Numbered from the stretch's first letter, positions 15,874-24,955 are shown. The stretch is 64,000 nt of DNA from Deinococcus taeanensis (GCF_020229735.1 NZ_CP083456.1:70001-134000), one strand, 5' to 3'. Numbers and translations: made by a program. Notes: a model not told the origin generated them from the sequence alone.

Positions 15874-16989
15874 TCAGTGGTGCGCGGCGAGCGCCGCGAG
15901 GCCGGGCGCCATGGCCGCGCCCACCTGCTCCCACGACATGGCCCGCGACACTGCGGCCCGCCCGGCCTGCCCGTACTGCCGGGCCAGGTCGGGATCGGAC
16001 AGCAGCGTGATCAGGGCGCCGGCCAGCGCGTCAGGGTCCCTCACCGGGACGAGGGCGCCGTTGTGGCCGTCAGTCACGATCTCGGGGATGGCGGCGTGCG
16101 CGGTGCTAACGCACGGCAGCCCCAGCGCCATCGCCTCGCGCAGCACATGCGGGAAGGGATTGAACAGGCTGGGCAGCACGAACACGGTGGCGTCCTCGAA
16201 CAGCTGGCGCAGGCGCATACGGTTCCGGACCGGGCCGTACCACTCGACCCCCGGCATGCCGGGTGGCGCGACCCGGTGGCGCGGGCCCACGATCTGCAGC
16301 CGCGCGCCCGGCAGGGCGGCGCGCACCTGACGCCAGGCGTCCAGCAGGACCTCGCCGCCGTTGCGGCCGAATTCGTAGGCGACGAACAGCGCCGTCTGCT
16401 GACCGTACTCCTGCTTGTCCGGCCCGTCCAGCGTGAAGTTCGTGCCGGCGCCGACCGTCACGACCTTGCCGGCCGGAACCCCGTAATCGTCGATCACGGA
16501 CCGCTGCACAGCGCCGGACATCGTGAAGATCACGTCGGCCGCGCGGTAGGCTTCTGTTTCCAGAATCAGCCATTCCTGCCGTTCACGGCGGCTCATGGGA
16601 TTCCACTGCGGATAGTGCTGCAGGGTCAGGGCCATGGTGTTGTCCAGGTACAGCGCCACCGGGAACCCCTGCCCCGCCACGGAGAACATGCCGAAAATCT
16701 GCAGGGTCACGTCGAACTCCGCGCGCCGGGCGCGCAGGCGCTGCAGGGCCAGGGCGCTCTGCGCGCGGAAGGTCCGGGGATTGAGGTTCGCCACCCCCTT
16801 CCAGTGCCAGGGGTCCGGACGGAAACTCAGGGCGTAGTTCGAGTATTTTGCCCAGTGACTCAGGGCGGGCGTGAAGCGGCCCACCACCTGCGCGTGAGGC
16901 CCCAGGGCCCGGTAGACCGACAGGTTCCGGCCCCGCACGACGCGGTAATCCACGCTTCCTTCATTGTCGATGCCGATCAAGCGGTACAT
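15874..16989 (-). CDS. Glycosyltransferase, family 4 (group 1)
   Basis: This 371-residue retaining GT-B enzyme belongs to the leftward exopolysaccharide operon and is its last gene. The C-terminal nucleotide-sugar domain shows FVAYEFGRNGGEVLLDAW, ARLQIVGPRHRV and VFVLPSLFNPFPHVLREAM. The last stretch holds the E-x7-E type motif, followed by ALGLPCVSTAHAAIPEI. The N-terminal half is divergent (HYPQWNPMSRRERQEW). The start at 16989 has only a weak AAGG ribosome site, and the gene lies 11 bases from the upstream GT2 gene. The donor and acceptor sugars are not predictable. Confidence 0.85.
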   Translation of the reverse strand: MYRLIGIDNEGSVDYRVVRGRNLSVYRALGPHAQVVGRFTPALSHWAKYSNYALSFRPDPWHWKGVANLNPRTFRAQSALALQRLRARRAEFDVTLQIFGMFSVAGQGFPVALYLDNTMALTLQHYPQWNPMSRRERQEWLILETEAYRAADVIFTMSGAVQRSVIDDYGVPAGKVVTVGAGTNFTLDGPDKQEYGQQTALFVAYEFGRNGGEVLLDAWRQVRAALPGARLQIVGPRHRVAPPGMPGVEWYGPVRNRMRLRQLFEDATVFVLPSLFNPFPHVLREAMALGLPCVSTAHAAIPEIVTDGHNGALVPVRDPDALAGALITLLSDPDLARQYGQAGRAAVSRAMSWEQVGAAMAPGLAALAAHH

Positions 16990-16999
16990 GAGGCGCCTT

Positions 17000-17896
17000 T
17001 CACTGCGCCGCCCGGCGGAACGCGAGCCAACCGCCGCGCGCCACGGCCGCGGCGCGCGGCCACTGCCCGCGCAGCAGCCGCTTGACGAGGTACAGGCCCG
17101 GCCCGGCGAGCAGTGGGGCCACCGGGAAGGTCGAGTGCCGCAGGAAAAACCGCACGGCGCTTTTCGTGAAGTTCAGTTCCCAGTCCAGGCTCTTGTGATT
17201 CAGGGTGCTCAGGCCCATGGACGCCGCGCCGAGGTGCCAGGTGCGGGCCGTGTCGGCCACGCCCAGCTGCCAGCCGGCGCGCCGCAGCCGGAAACTGAAG
17301 TCGGCGTCCTCCCAGTACATGAAGTACCGCTCGTCCAGCAGGCCGACCTCCTCGAGCGCCGCGCGCCGCACGAGCAGGCTGGTCCCCGACAGAAAATCCA
17401 GCTGGGCGGAGGACACCGGCGCCTGGTACATTTCGGCCCGGCCGCGCCGGAGGTCCACCCAGCCGCCCCCCCACCCCTGCACCTGCTCCGGTTCGCGCAT
17501 GCAGTACAGCACGGAGCCCACCGCGCCCAGGCGGGGCGAGGCCTGCGCGGCGCCCACCAGGGCGCGCAGCACGCCGGGGTCGACGGTGGTGTCGTTGTTC
17601 AGGAACCACACGTAGTCCGCGCCGCGCCGCAACGCCTCGCGGGTACCCACGTTGTTCGCGGCCGTGAAGCCCACGTTGGTGGGAATCCAGATGACCGGCA
17701 GGTCCGGGTACCGCTCACGCAGCCGGGCGACCGAGTCGTCGGTGGAGCCGTTGTCAACGAGCACCACCTCGGCGTCCGGGTAGTCCAGCGCCGCCAGGGA
17801 GCGCAGGCAGGTGTCGGTGTGACCCCAGCCGTTGTAGTTGATGACCACGATGCCCACGCGGGGGGCGGGCAGGGCGGACGCAGCAGGGTCAGTCAT
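17000..17896 (-). CDS. Glycosyltransferase, family 2
   Basis: This 298-residue GT-A enzyme starts GIVVINYNGWGHTDTCLRSL. It has AEVVLVDNGSTDDSV, the donor-binding YVWFLNNDTTVDPG (DXD-like), DFLSGTSLLVRRAA and YFMYWEDADFSFRLRRAGW. These are typical of rhamnosyl- or galactofuranosyl-transferase-like family 2 proteins. Its start overlaps the stop of the upstream polymerase-like gene by 8 bases, so it is translated from the same operon message. It probably adds one residue of the repeat unit on the cytoplasmic face. Confidence 0.88.
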   Translation of the reverse strand: MTDPAASALPAPRVGIVVINYNGWGHTDTCLRSLAALDYPDAEVVLVDNGSTDDSVARLRERYPDLPVIWIPTNVGFTAANNVGTREALRRGADYVWFLNNDTTVDPGVLRALVGAAQASPRLGAVGSVLYCMREPEQVQGWGGGWVDLRRGRAEMYQAPVSSAQLDFLSGTSLLVRRAALEEVGLLDERYFMYWEDADFSFRLRRAGWQLGVADTARTWHLGAASMGLSTLNHKSLDWELNFTKSAVRFFLRHSTFPVAPLLAGPGLYLVKRLLRGQWPRAAAVARGGWLAFRRAAQ

Positions 17897-19217
17897 GGGA
17901 AAAACCTCCGGGAACGGTGAGACGTCGGGCCGGCCGAGCAGCCGGGGCGGGCGCGCGCCGCCACAGGTCGCAGCGGGCGTTGACGCCCGCGACGCACAGG
18001 CTGAGCACGAAACTCCAGTCGGCCGTGGTGAACACCACGGTGTAGATGCCGACCAGGGCGATGAAGCCGCCGGTCATCACCAGCGGCAGCAGCAGCGGTG
18101 ACGGCGGGCGGACCAGTGCCAGGCGCAGCGCGGGCTGCAGCAGCCCGAAGCCCACCAGCAGCGCCAGACCCAGCAGGCCGAAGGTCCAGCGCACCGAGTC
18201 GTAGGAGTAGTGCAGTTCGTTGGTGACCTCACCCGGCACCGGGTGCTCGATACTTTCGGGAATGAAGGTGTTCGTGCCGACGCCGAGCAGCTGCTCCTCC
18301 GTCGTCTCCACGAGGCGGAACGCGGCACTGACCTGCTGCGCGCGCCAGTCGAGGTTGCGCTGGTCGAGACTGAAGCGCTCCTGGTGGCTGAACCCGGCTG
18401 CCACCTGCGCCAGGGTGTCCGACAGCGGCGTGGTCACGACGAGCAGGCTGACCCCACTGACGGTCAGCAGGGCCGTGAGCACCAGCCGGCCCTTGCGGAC
18501 GGCCGCGACGCGGGCACTGGCGAACTTGACGAGCAGCAGCAGCGTGGTGACCAGGACCGCGAACATCAGGATGCCGCGCGAGAGGTTCACCGCCAGCGCC
18601 GCCAGAAACAGCACGGCCCGCACGGTCTCGGCGCTCAGCTGCCGGTCCGGGGCGCGGAAGATGTTGCGCAGCGACACCATCAGGCCGTAGAACACCAGCG
18701 CCATGCCCGGGTAGAAGATGCGCGGCAGCGGCCCGACCCACTCGTAGATGGTGAAGTCATCCGCGAAGCGTCCGGCGGTGGTTGTGAGGCCCGGCGCGGC
18801 GAAACTCAGCACCGCCCGCGCGGCGAGCAGCGTGGCGAGCAGCATCAGGGTCCGCTCGATCTGCCGGTCGTCGCGGTGGCGCGCCCACAGCCACAGGTAC
18901 GGCGCGATCAGGAAGCCGCTGAACTTGTACAGGTACGAAAACGCGCCGCCTGCCGGTTCGCCGGCCGCCGAGAAGTACAGCATGTGCGCGTAGGGCAGCA
19001 GGGCGAGCAGCAGCAGGCCGCCCTGGGGCAGGCGCCTGGAGCGCCACACCGCGAACAGCATCAGGCTCCAGGTCAGCAGGATCAGGCCGAGCTGCGCGGC
19101 GCTGCCGAGCGCCGGGTCGATCCGGCGGGTGACGCCGAAAACCGACACCGTGCCGAGGTACAGGCTGAACAGCGCGGCGTGCAGCCACAGGTCCACGTCA
19201 CGGCGGCGCAGCTGCAT
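17889..19217 (-). CDS. O-antigen ligase/polymerase-like membrane protein
   Basis: This 442-residue polytopic protein has about ten to twelve predicted membrane segments. The large outer loop (RNLDWRAQQVSAAFRLVE, then LLGVGTNTFIPESIE and EVTNELHYSYDSVRWTFG) is the Wzy/WaaL signature region. ATG 19217 is chosen because GGAGGT precedes it and the flippase stop is one base upstream. It should polymerise undecaprenyl-linked repeats, or ligate the chain, on the outer face. The operon encodes a second such protein at 22129, so the two may divide polymerase and ligase roles. Confidence 0.8.
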   Translation of the reverse strand: MQLRRRDVDLWLHAALFSLYLGTVSVFGVTRRIDPALGSAAQLGLILLTWSLMLFAVWRSRRLPQGGLLLLALLPYAHMLYFSAAGEPAGGAFSYLYKFSGFLIAPYLWLWARHRDDRQIERTLMLLATLLAARAVLSFAAPGLTTTAGRFADDFTIYEWVGPLPRIFYPGMALVFYGLMVSLRNIFRAPDRQLSAETVRAVLFLAALAVNLSRGILMFAVLVTTLLLLVKFASARVAAVRKGRLVLTALLTVSGVSLLVVTTPLSDTLAQVAAGFSHQERFSLDQRNLDWRAQQVSAAFRLVETTEEQLLGVGTNTFIPESIEHPVPGEVTNELHYSYDSVRWTFGLLGLALLVGFGLLQPALRLALVRPPSPLLLPLVMTGGFIALVGIYTVVFTTADWSFVLSLCVAGVNARCDLWRRAPAPAARPARRLTVPGGFSHD

Positions 19218-19218
19218 C

Positions 19219-20484
19219 TCAGACCTCCGCCGGGCGGCCGCGCGCCGGGGCGGGCCGCCGGGTCTGGCGGTAGAGGAGGTACAGGCCGCCGCCCACAAGC
19301 ACCTCGGTCAGCACGACCGCCCAGGCCATGCCGAGCGGGCCGCTGGCCGGCACGAGCAGCGCGATCAGGGCCGCGTTCAGCAGCGCGCCGAGCGCCACCG
19401 TGAGGTTGAAGGCCCGGTCGTGCCCGAGCGGCACCAGCCAGAACAGCCCGAAGACCATGTTCACGCCGATCACCAGCGGCAGGGCAGCCAGCACGCGCAG
19501 CACCGGCACGGCCGGCTCGAACCCCGGGCCGAGCAGCACGCCGACGAGCAGCGGCGCGGCGAGCCACGTGCCGGCGCTCAGCACGGCGCCCGCACCGCCC
19601 ATCAGCCGCAGGCCGGCGGGCAGCAGCGCGCGCGTGGCGGCCGGGCCCTCGCCGGCCGCGCGGGCGAAGCGGGGGTACAGCGCCCGGTTGAGCGGCGTCA
19701 GCAGGCCCTGCACGGCCCGCGCGATGCGTTCCGCGCCGGCGTAGTGGCCCACGAGGCCCACCGGCACGAACAGCCCGAGCAGAAACGCGCTCGCGGTGCT
19801 GTAGAACGCCGCTGAGCCGCGGAACAGGAACATGCTCCAGCCCAGGCGCAGCGTCCTCAGGGCGCGGGACCAGCTCGGCCACAGAAACGGCGTGTCGCGG
19901 TGCGCCAGCCGCAGCGCCCAGGCGTTGGACAGCAGGGCCGCGCCGGCCGTCAGGGCCGGAACCAGCCAGGCGTCCGAAGGGCGGCGGATCAGCAGCAGGA
20001 TGCCGGCGGTCACGGCGACCTTGGCGGCCACGTCCAGGCCCGCGACGCGCGTGACACGCTCGACGCCCTGGAAGTACCACATCAGGTTCGACGCCTGCGC
20101 CGCGCCCCACGCGACTGCCGCCCACAGCAGCAGCGGATGGTTCAACGCCGGCACCGCCGCCTGCGCCAGCAGGGTCAGCGCGGCGGCGATCAGCGTCATG
20201 AGCAGGCGCGCGCCGAGCACGCCCGACAGCAGCTCGGCCCGGCGGGCCGGGTCGCTCTGCACGCGCGCCACCTCGCGGGTGGCCGACAGGTCGAAACCGT
20301 AATCGATCAGCAGTCCGACCATCCCGCCGAACGCCTGCGCGACGGCCAGCGCCCCCCAGGCCTGTGGCCCCAGGGTGCGGGCCAGGAACGGCACGGTCAG
20401 GAGCGGCAGCAGGTACGTGGCGATCTGCACGCCGTACAGCGCGGCGATGTTCCGCGCCGTCCGGCGCCCGCCGCGTTCGGTCAT
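19219..20484 (-). CDS. Wzx-type polysaccharide flippase
   Basis: This 421-residue, roughly twelve-segment protein belongs to the polysaccharide biosynthesis (MATE-like) family. It opens RTARNIAALYGVQIATYLLP, followed by VPFLARTLGPQAWGALAVAQ and LIDYGFDLSATREVAR, the family N-terminal signature. The ATG overlaps the stop of the BY-kinase gene (ATGA, 20481-20484). It should flip lipid-linked repeat units to the outside for polymerisation by the neighbouring Wzy-like proteins. Confidence 0.88.
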   Translation of the reverse strand: MTERGGRRTARNIAALYGVQIATYLLPLLTVPFLARTLGPQAWGALAVAQAFGGMVGLLIDYGFDLSATREVARVQSDPARRAELLSGVLGARLLMTLIAAALTLLAQAAVPALNHPLLLWAAVAWGAAQASNLMWYFQGVERVTRVAGLDVAAKVAVTAGILLLIRRPSDAWLVPALTAGAALLSNAWALRLAHRDTPFLWPSWSRALRTLRLGWSMFLFRGSAAFYSTASAFLLGLFVPVGLVGHYAGAERIARAVQGLLTPLNRALYPRFARAAGEGPAATRALLPAGLRLMGGAGAVLSAGTWLAAPLLVGVLLGPGFEPAVPVLRVLAALPLVIGVNMVFGLFWLVPLGHDRAFNLTVALGALLNAALIALLVPASGPLGMAWAVVLTEVLVGGGLYLLYRQTRRPAPARGRPAEV

Positions 20485-22136
20485 GCCCGGCCCACCGGGA
20501 CGCCCGGCGACCGGTAGCCGTACCCGTACCCGTAGCCGGTGGCGACGTGGCGCGGGTCGATCTTGTTGAAGGCCACGCCGATCACGTTGGCGCCCGCGAG
20601 TTCCAGGGTGTCCAGCAGGCGCTGCACGCCGGACATGTTCGCCTTGCCGGGCTCCAGCACGATCAGCACGCCGCTGACCATGGAGGCCATTTCCAGCGGG
20701 TCGGAGATGGCCAGGGCCGGCGGGGCGTCCACGAGCACCACGTCGTAATGCTGCGACCACAGGTGCAGCGCGGCGCGGAACGCTTCGGTGGGCAGGCGCG
20801 CGGCCGTGCCGTCATGCGGCGCGGTCACCACGAGGTGCAGGTGGTCGGTGAGGCGCCGCGCCTGGGCCGCTTCGGGATTGCGCAGCGCGGCCTGCAGGTC
20901 GCGGGCTTCCTCGCCGGGGAACGGCGCGGCCTGCGGCAGGTTCACCCAGGGGGCCGTCTCGGCCGCCAGGCCCCACAGGCCGCGCTGGGTCGGGTGGCGC
21001 ACGTCGGCTTCCACCAGCAGGGTGCGCAGGCCGCCCGCGGCGAAACTGCCAGCCAGGCCGGCCACCAGGGTGGATTTGCCCTCGCCGGGCAGCAGGGAGG
21101 TGATCATCACGGTCTTGGGCTGCTGGCCCAGGCACCCGCGGATGTTGCTCGCCAGGAAGGTCACGCTGTCCGCTGCCTTGCCCCTGTGCATCATGGCCAG
21201 GACCGGCTGGCCTTTTTTCACGGTCCGCAGGCGCGGCACCTCGCCCAGCAGGCGCAGGTGCAGGCCGCGCAGGTCGATGTCGGAAGAAACCATCCGCGAC
21301 AGCGAGGAGCGCAGCAGCACCAGGGCGGAGGCGGCCAGCAGCGCGAACAGGCCCGCCACGGCGGCGTTGCGCGCCGGACGGGGCGCGACCGGTTTGAGCG
21401 GCGTGACCGCCTGCGCCACCAGGGCGAGCGAGCCCACCACGGCCCGCTCCAGCGCGCGGAGGTTGTTGAGGTCGTTGGTGCGGGTGGCCTGCTGGTCAAG
21501 CAGGGTCAACTGGTCGCGGGTGGGCGCCGCGCCGACCGGGCCGAGCTGCTTGAGGCGGGTTTCGGTGTCGCGCAGCTGCACTTCCAGCGCCCGGCGGGCC
21601 GAGCTGACCTTCACCAGGCCGCGCTGCGCGTCCCAGGCGATCAGGGCGCTGGTGGCGAGGTTGGCCAGCTGCGCCGCGACGCGCGGATCGGTGTGCCGGG
21701 CGCTGACGGTGTAGATGCCGTTGCCGTACATGTCTACGTCGCCGGCGACGCGCAGGGTGCTGGACCGCGCGGCGGCCGCTTCGCTGAGCAGTTTGCGCTG
21801 CAGGGCGGCGCGCGCCTCGGGGCTGAGGCCCGTGACCTTCTCCAGACCGGCGCTGATGTCGCGCAGAACCTCCAGGTTGAGCAGGGCGCCCTGCAGGGCG
21901 CCGGACGGGAGGGGCGGCGCACTCACCAGCGTCTGGTTGACCGTCTGGTTGCCGGTCTGGTTGCCGGTCGAGACGATCATGGTGCTGGCCTTGAAGATGG
22001 GGGTCTGCTGCTTGAAGTACGCGTACGTCGCGGCGCCCACCACCACCGCGCACAGCACGATGGCCCAGGCGGAGCGTTTGAGGGCCAGCAGTGAGCGGGT
22101 CAGGTCAATGACATCTGAAGAAGTTCGGTCATTCAT
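20481..22136 (-). CDS. Chain-length determinant fused to tyrosine autokinase (Wzz/Wzc-type BY-kinase)
   Basis: The 551-residue protein has an N-terminal Wzz domain with two membrane segments (about 24-44 and 265-285) around an extracytoplasmic helical region. A cytoplasmic kinase follows: Walker A SLLPGEGKSTLVAGLAG, Walker A' TLLVEADVRHP (Glu where Asp is usual) and Walker B DVVLVDAPPALAISDP. It ends in a tyrosine cluster, GYGYGYGYRS, which is the autophosphorylation site in this family. It should set polymer length and couple export to phosphorylation. ATG 22136 has GGAGG eight bases before it. An odd NQTGNQTVNQTL run follows TM1. Confidence 0.9.
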   Translation of the reverse strand: MNDRTSSDVIDLTRSLLALKRSAWAIVLCAVVVGAATYAYFKQQTPIFKASTMIVSTGNQTGNQTVNQTLVSAPPLPSGALQGALLNLEVLRDISAGLEKVTGLSPEARAALQRKLLSEAAAARSSTLRVAGDVDMYGNGIYTVSARHTDPRVAAQLANLATSALIAWDAQRGLVKVSSARRALEVQLRDTETRLKQLGPVGAAPTRDQLTLLDQQATRTNDLNNLRALERAVVGSLALVAQAVTPLKPVAPRPARNAAVAGLFALLAASALVLLRSSLSRMVSSDIDLRGLHLRLLGEVPRLRTVKKGQPVLAMMHRGKAADSVTFLASNIRGCLGQQPKTVMITSLLPGEGKSTLVAGLAGSFAAGGLRTLLVEADVRHPTQRGLWGLAAETAPWVNLPQAAPFPGEEARDLQAALRNPEAAQARRLTDHLHLVVTAPHDGTAARLPTEAFRAALHLWSQHYDVVLVDAPPALAISDPLEMASMVSGVLIVLEPGKANMSGVQRLLDTLELAGANVIGVAFNKIDPRHVATGYGYGYGYRSPGVPVGRA

Positions 22137-23469
22137 GCGCCTTTCCTCCCGGCACGGAGCCAAGGGTAATGAGGCCGGGATCCGGCGTGAGGGCGCCGGG
22201 CCGACCGTCCCGGGCGGCGCCGGGGGCCGGCAGTGGGCCCCAGGCGCGCGCGGCGATCAGGCCGCACGCCACCCAGGCCCAGGCCATGGTGCCGGGCACG
22301 ACCGTGGCGTGCGCGTCCCAGAGGCCGGAGATCCACAGGGCGACCAGCCCGGCCGTGACGGACGCGCCGAGCGGATCCTGCCGGGGCGCGGCCGCCAGGG
22401 TAAGCAGCAGCAGCGCGGCGTACAGCGCGAGGCCAGTCCAGCCCAGTTCGATGGCCAGCTGGTAGTAGTCGTTGTGGGCGTAGTTCACGAAGTTGAAGGC
22501 GAGGTCGTACGGGCCTTCGGCCCGTTCGGGCCGGAAGCGGGGAATGAACGACACGAAGTTGCCCGGCCCGACGCCCGTGACCGGCGCGGCCTGCGCGGCC
22601 TGCGCGTCCATGGTCCAGAGCTTGCCGCGCTCGACCAGAAAGCGGTCGACGCTTTTGGTCTGGATGCCGCCCATCAGGTCGTCCAGGGCGTGCCGGCCCG
22701 GCGGCGTGGCAAGCAGCCACACCCCGGCGCCGACGCCGGCCAGCAGCGCCGCCGCCGCCAGCGAGCCCAGCAGGCGGTGGCGGCGCCAGATGGCCAGCAC
22801 GCCGGCCAGGGCCGCGGCGAGCAGCGCGGTGGGCAGGCTCGAGGAGTTCGTGTGCAGCAGGGACCCGGTCAGGATCACCCCGGCGCTCAGCCCGGCGGCC
22901 CGCACCCACCACTGCGGGCCCTGGAACACCGCCCAGACGCACACCGGCAGCGCGAGGGTCACCCAGCCGGTGTAGTGGCTCGGGTGGTAGTACGTGCCGC
23001 TGAGGGTGTCCGGATCGACCTGCAGGGTCCAGCCGCCGCCGAGGTGCTGCGCGGCCACGTACGCGGCCATCAGCACGGTGAGCCCCAGCAGCCACGCGCC
23101 GAACGCCGCGCGGCGCCGGGCCGAGACGAGCAGGCCGCGCGCGCTGAGCGCCGCGAGCATCACGCCGGCGAGCAGCAGGCCCTGCGGCGCGGCGCCGGCC
23201 GGCGCGCGCAGCACGCTCAGCGTCAGCCAGCCCAGCAGCGCCCACAGGCACAGCGCCCACGGCGAACGCCACGGCCGGGCGGGCGCGGGGGACAGCGCGC
23301 TGGCGGCGAGGTACAGGCCGCCGGTCAGCAGGCCCAGGACCGTCAGGCCGGCGCGGCCACCGGGAAAGGTGCTGCCCTGGGCCAGCGGCCCCCAGGCGAC
23401 AAACGCGAACAGCGCCGCCAGGGCGGCCCGTTCGAGGGCGCCGCGCAGCGCGTGGTCGGGCGAGGTCAC
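22129..23469 (-). CDS. O-antigen ligase/Wzy-C family membrane protein
   Basis: This 446-residue polytopic protein starts at GTG 23469, whose GTGA overlaps the stop of the TPR gene. The Wzy_C core is visible: GVGPGNFVSFIPRFRPE and FNFVNYAHNDYYQLAIELG, with GWTGLALYAALLLL after it. The HNDYYQ motif is shared with O-antigen ligases and polymerases. The stop overlaps the downstream BY-kinase start by 8 bases. It is the first of two such proteins in the operon and is a candidate polymerase. The adjacent TPR gene resembles the TPR domains sometimes fused to this family. Confidence 0.85.
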   Translation of the reverse strand: MTSPDHALRGALERAALAALFAFVAWGPLAQGSTFPGGRAGLTVLGLLTGGLYLAASALSPAPARPWRSPWALCLWALLGWLTLSVLRAPAGAAPQGLLLAGVMLAALSARGLLVSARRRAAFGAWLLGLTVLMAAYVAAQHLGGGWTLQVDPDTLSGTYYHPSHYTGWVTLALPVCVWAVFQGPQWWVRAAGLSAGVILTGSLLHTNSSSLPTALLAAALAGVLAIWRRHRLLGSLAAAALLAGVGAGVWLLATPPGRHALDDLMGGIQTKSVDRFLVERGKLWTMDAQAAQAAPVTGVGPGNFVSFIPRFRPERAEGPYDLAFNFVNYAHNDYYQLAIELGWTGLALYAALLLLTLAAAPRQDPLGASVTAGLVALWISGLWDAHATVVPGTMAWAWVACGLIAARAWGPLPAPGAARDGRPGALTPDPGLITLGSVPGGKAHE

Positions 23470-24026
23470 GGGCGGCTCCGGAGCCGCTCTTCAGCGGCCT
23501 GCGAGTACTCGTTGGGTTTGATGTGGGCCGCGGCGCGGTAAAGCGCCAGGGCGGCCGGACGCTGCCCGAGTTTCTCCAGGGTCTGGGCGCGGTCCACGAG
23601 CAGACCCGGGTTGCGCGGGTCGTGGCGCAGCGCGCGGAGAAACGCCCGGTCGGCTTCCCGGTCGGCGCCGGCCAGCGCGAAGGTGCGGGCCAGTTCCGCC
23701 GGGGGCGCGGCGCTCAGCGGGTTGAGAGATTCGGCGCGTTCGTACGCCTGCAGGGCGGAGCGCAGCAGTTCGGGTTTCAGCCGGAAGAACCACGCGGCGC
23801 GGTAGGTCTGCCCCAGTTCCGTCCACAGTTCGGCGGCGTTCGGTGTGACCCGCAGCGCCGCTTCCAGGGTGCGCCAGGCCTGATCGTACTCGCCGTTTTC
23901 CCGCAGCGCCTCAGCCTGATCGCGCGCGCGGCTGGCGCCGTACACGTTCAGCGTTTCGCGGCACAGCGCGGCGGTTCCGGTGAGAATCAATCCGGCCGTG
24001 ATCAGGGCGAGGGGCCGCGGCGCCAT
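23466..24026 (-). CDS. TPR-repeat protein with N-terminal membrane anchor
   Basis: The protein has 186 residues, with one hydrophobic N-terminal segment (ALITAGLILTGTAALC). Three or more tetratricopeptide repeats follow: ENGEYDQAWRTLEAALRVTP, ALQAYERAESLNPLSAAPPA and AFLRALRHDPRNPGLL, then PAALALYRAAAHIKP. TPR proteins of this kind assist polymerisation or export complexes. It lies directly before and overlaps the Wzy-C gene, so a role as a cofactor of that polymerase is likely. It starts 4 bases after the stop of the preceding small secreted protein gene. Confidence 0.8.
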   Translation of the reverse strand: MAPRPLALITAGLILTGTAALCRETLNVYGASRARDQAEALRENGEYDQAWRTLEAALRVTPNAAELWTELGQTYRAAWFFRLKPELLRSALQAYERAESLNPLSAAPPAELARTFALAGADREADRAFLRALRHDPRNPGLLVDRAQTLEKLGQRPAALALYRAAAHIKPNEYSQAAEERLRSRP

Positions 24027-24030
24027 CAGG

Positions 24031-24492
24031 TCAGTTGCGGGGGGTCAGGGGGGTCACGGCGGTCTGGCTGGCCTCGATCAGCGAGTTCGCGGCGGACGGG
24101 TTGTTCAGCAGGCTGACCAGCAGGTCCGCGCCGCGCACGGCGTACCCGGTGCTGCGCAGGGCCGAGAGGGCAAGGTCGGGGGTCAGTGCCTGGCCCTGGA
24201 CGCGGGTGACGCAGCGGAACTCCAGGAAGACCATCGCCTGGACGCCGGCGTTGCTGGGCTGACGCTGCAGGGCGGCCAGGGCGCGGTCACTCAGGCAGTA
24301 CTTCTGCGCGTTGAAGAGGCGGGCCGCGCTGGCCGTGGCGGCCGGGTCGGTCATGCGGACGCTGCTCAGGGACACCCCGCCGGCGCGGGCGAGGCGCATC
24401 ACGAGGCTCTGGGCGCCGCCGGTGAGGGGCGCGGCGGCCGCAGTGGAAGCCGAAGCAAGAAGAAGCAGGAGTCCAACGTTCGTTCGGTTCAT
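24031..24492 (-). CDS. Small secreted protein with AVTPLTPRN C-terminus, first gene of the exopolysaccharide operon
   Basis: This 153-residue protein has a cleavable signal peptide (MNRTNVGLLLLLASASTAAA) and a good GGAGG site before ATG 24492. The mature part is a small helical domain (SLVMRLARAGGVSLSS, DRALAALQRQPSNAGV). Two Cys residues (KYCLSD and EFRCVTR) could form a disulfide. A helical region follows, then the tail NSLIEASQTAVTPLTPRN. The last nine residues are identical to those of the protein at 12411-13382, and the compact domain is also similar. No known family is recognised. As promoter-proximal gene of the operon it may be an envelope component of the polymer machinery. Confidence 0.75.
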   Translation of the reverse strand: MNRTNVGLLLLLASASTAAAAPLTGGAQSLVMRLARAGGVSLSSVRMTDPAATASAARLFNAQKYCLSDRALAALQRQPSNAGVQAMVFLEFRCVTRVQGQALTPDLALSALRSTGYAVRGADLLVSLLNNPSAANSLIEASQTAVTPLTPRN

Positions 24493-24955
24493 ACGACCTC
24501 CAAGCGGGCGGGGTCCGGGCCTGCGGCCTGACCCTGCGGCACAGCGGATGAGATATGGCTCATGATGCGAGGACGCGGCAGTGAGAAGCGGTCGCTCAGC
24601 GCGCCGGCGCGCGCCTGCACCGGGTCGGTCCGGTGCTCATCCGGTGCGCGTCCATGGCCGGGCTGTCCGGGGCCTGGTGCAGGTGAACGGCGGCCCGGCT
24701 TTGTCCCTATACCGGACTGGGCAGTCAGGTTTAGGTGTTCTTCATAGACTGTGAAAAAGTTCATAAATCGGTTTGACGTCACCCCATATGCATGAATAAC
24801 TGATGGGCATCAGCTGTACCCGGCTTCATCCTCTTGTCGTCCTCCCCTGCCCGCGTCAGCCGATCCGCCCGCTCCGGCGGCCGTGCACACACGCAGACCC
24901 ACACCGCGGGGGCACCTGCGGACCACCCTCCGCCCGCGCGCAACCGAGGGAACGC
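24493..24955. promoter_or_regulatory. Divergent promoter region between the exopolysaccharide operon and its likely regulator
   Basis: This 463-base region has an AT-rich core around 24720-24810. That core contains two TTCATA direct repeats (about 24750 and 24770) and CATATGCATGAATAAC (about 24784-24799). These are candidate operators for the LacI-type protein encoded next to them. No coding frame is supported here. Exact promoter hexamers could not be fixed by eye. Confidence 0.45.
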
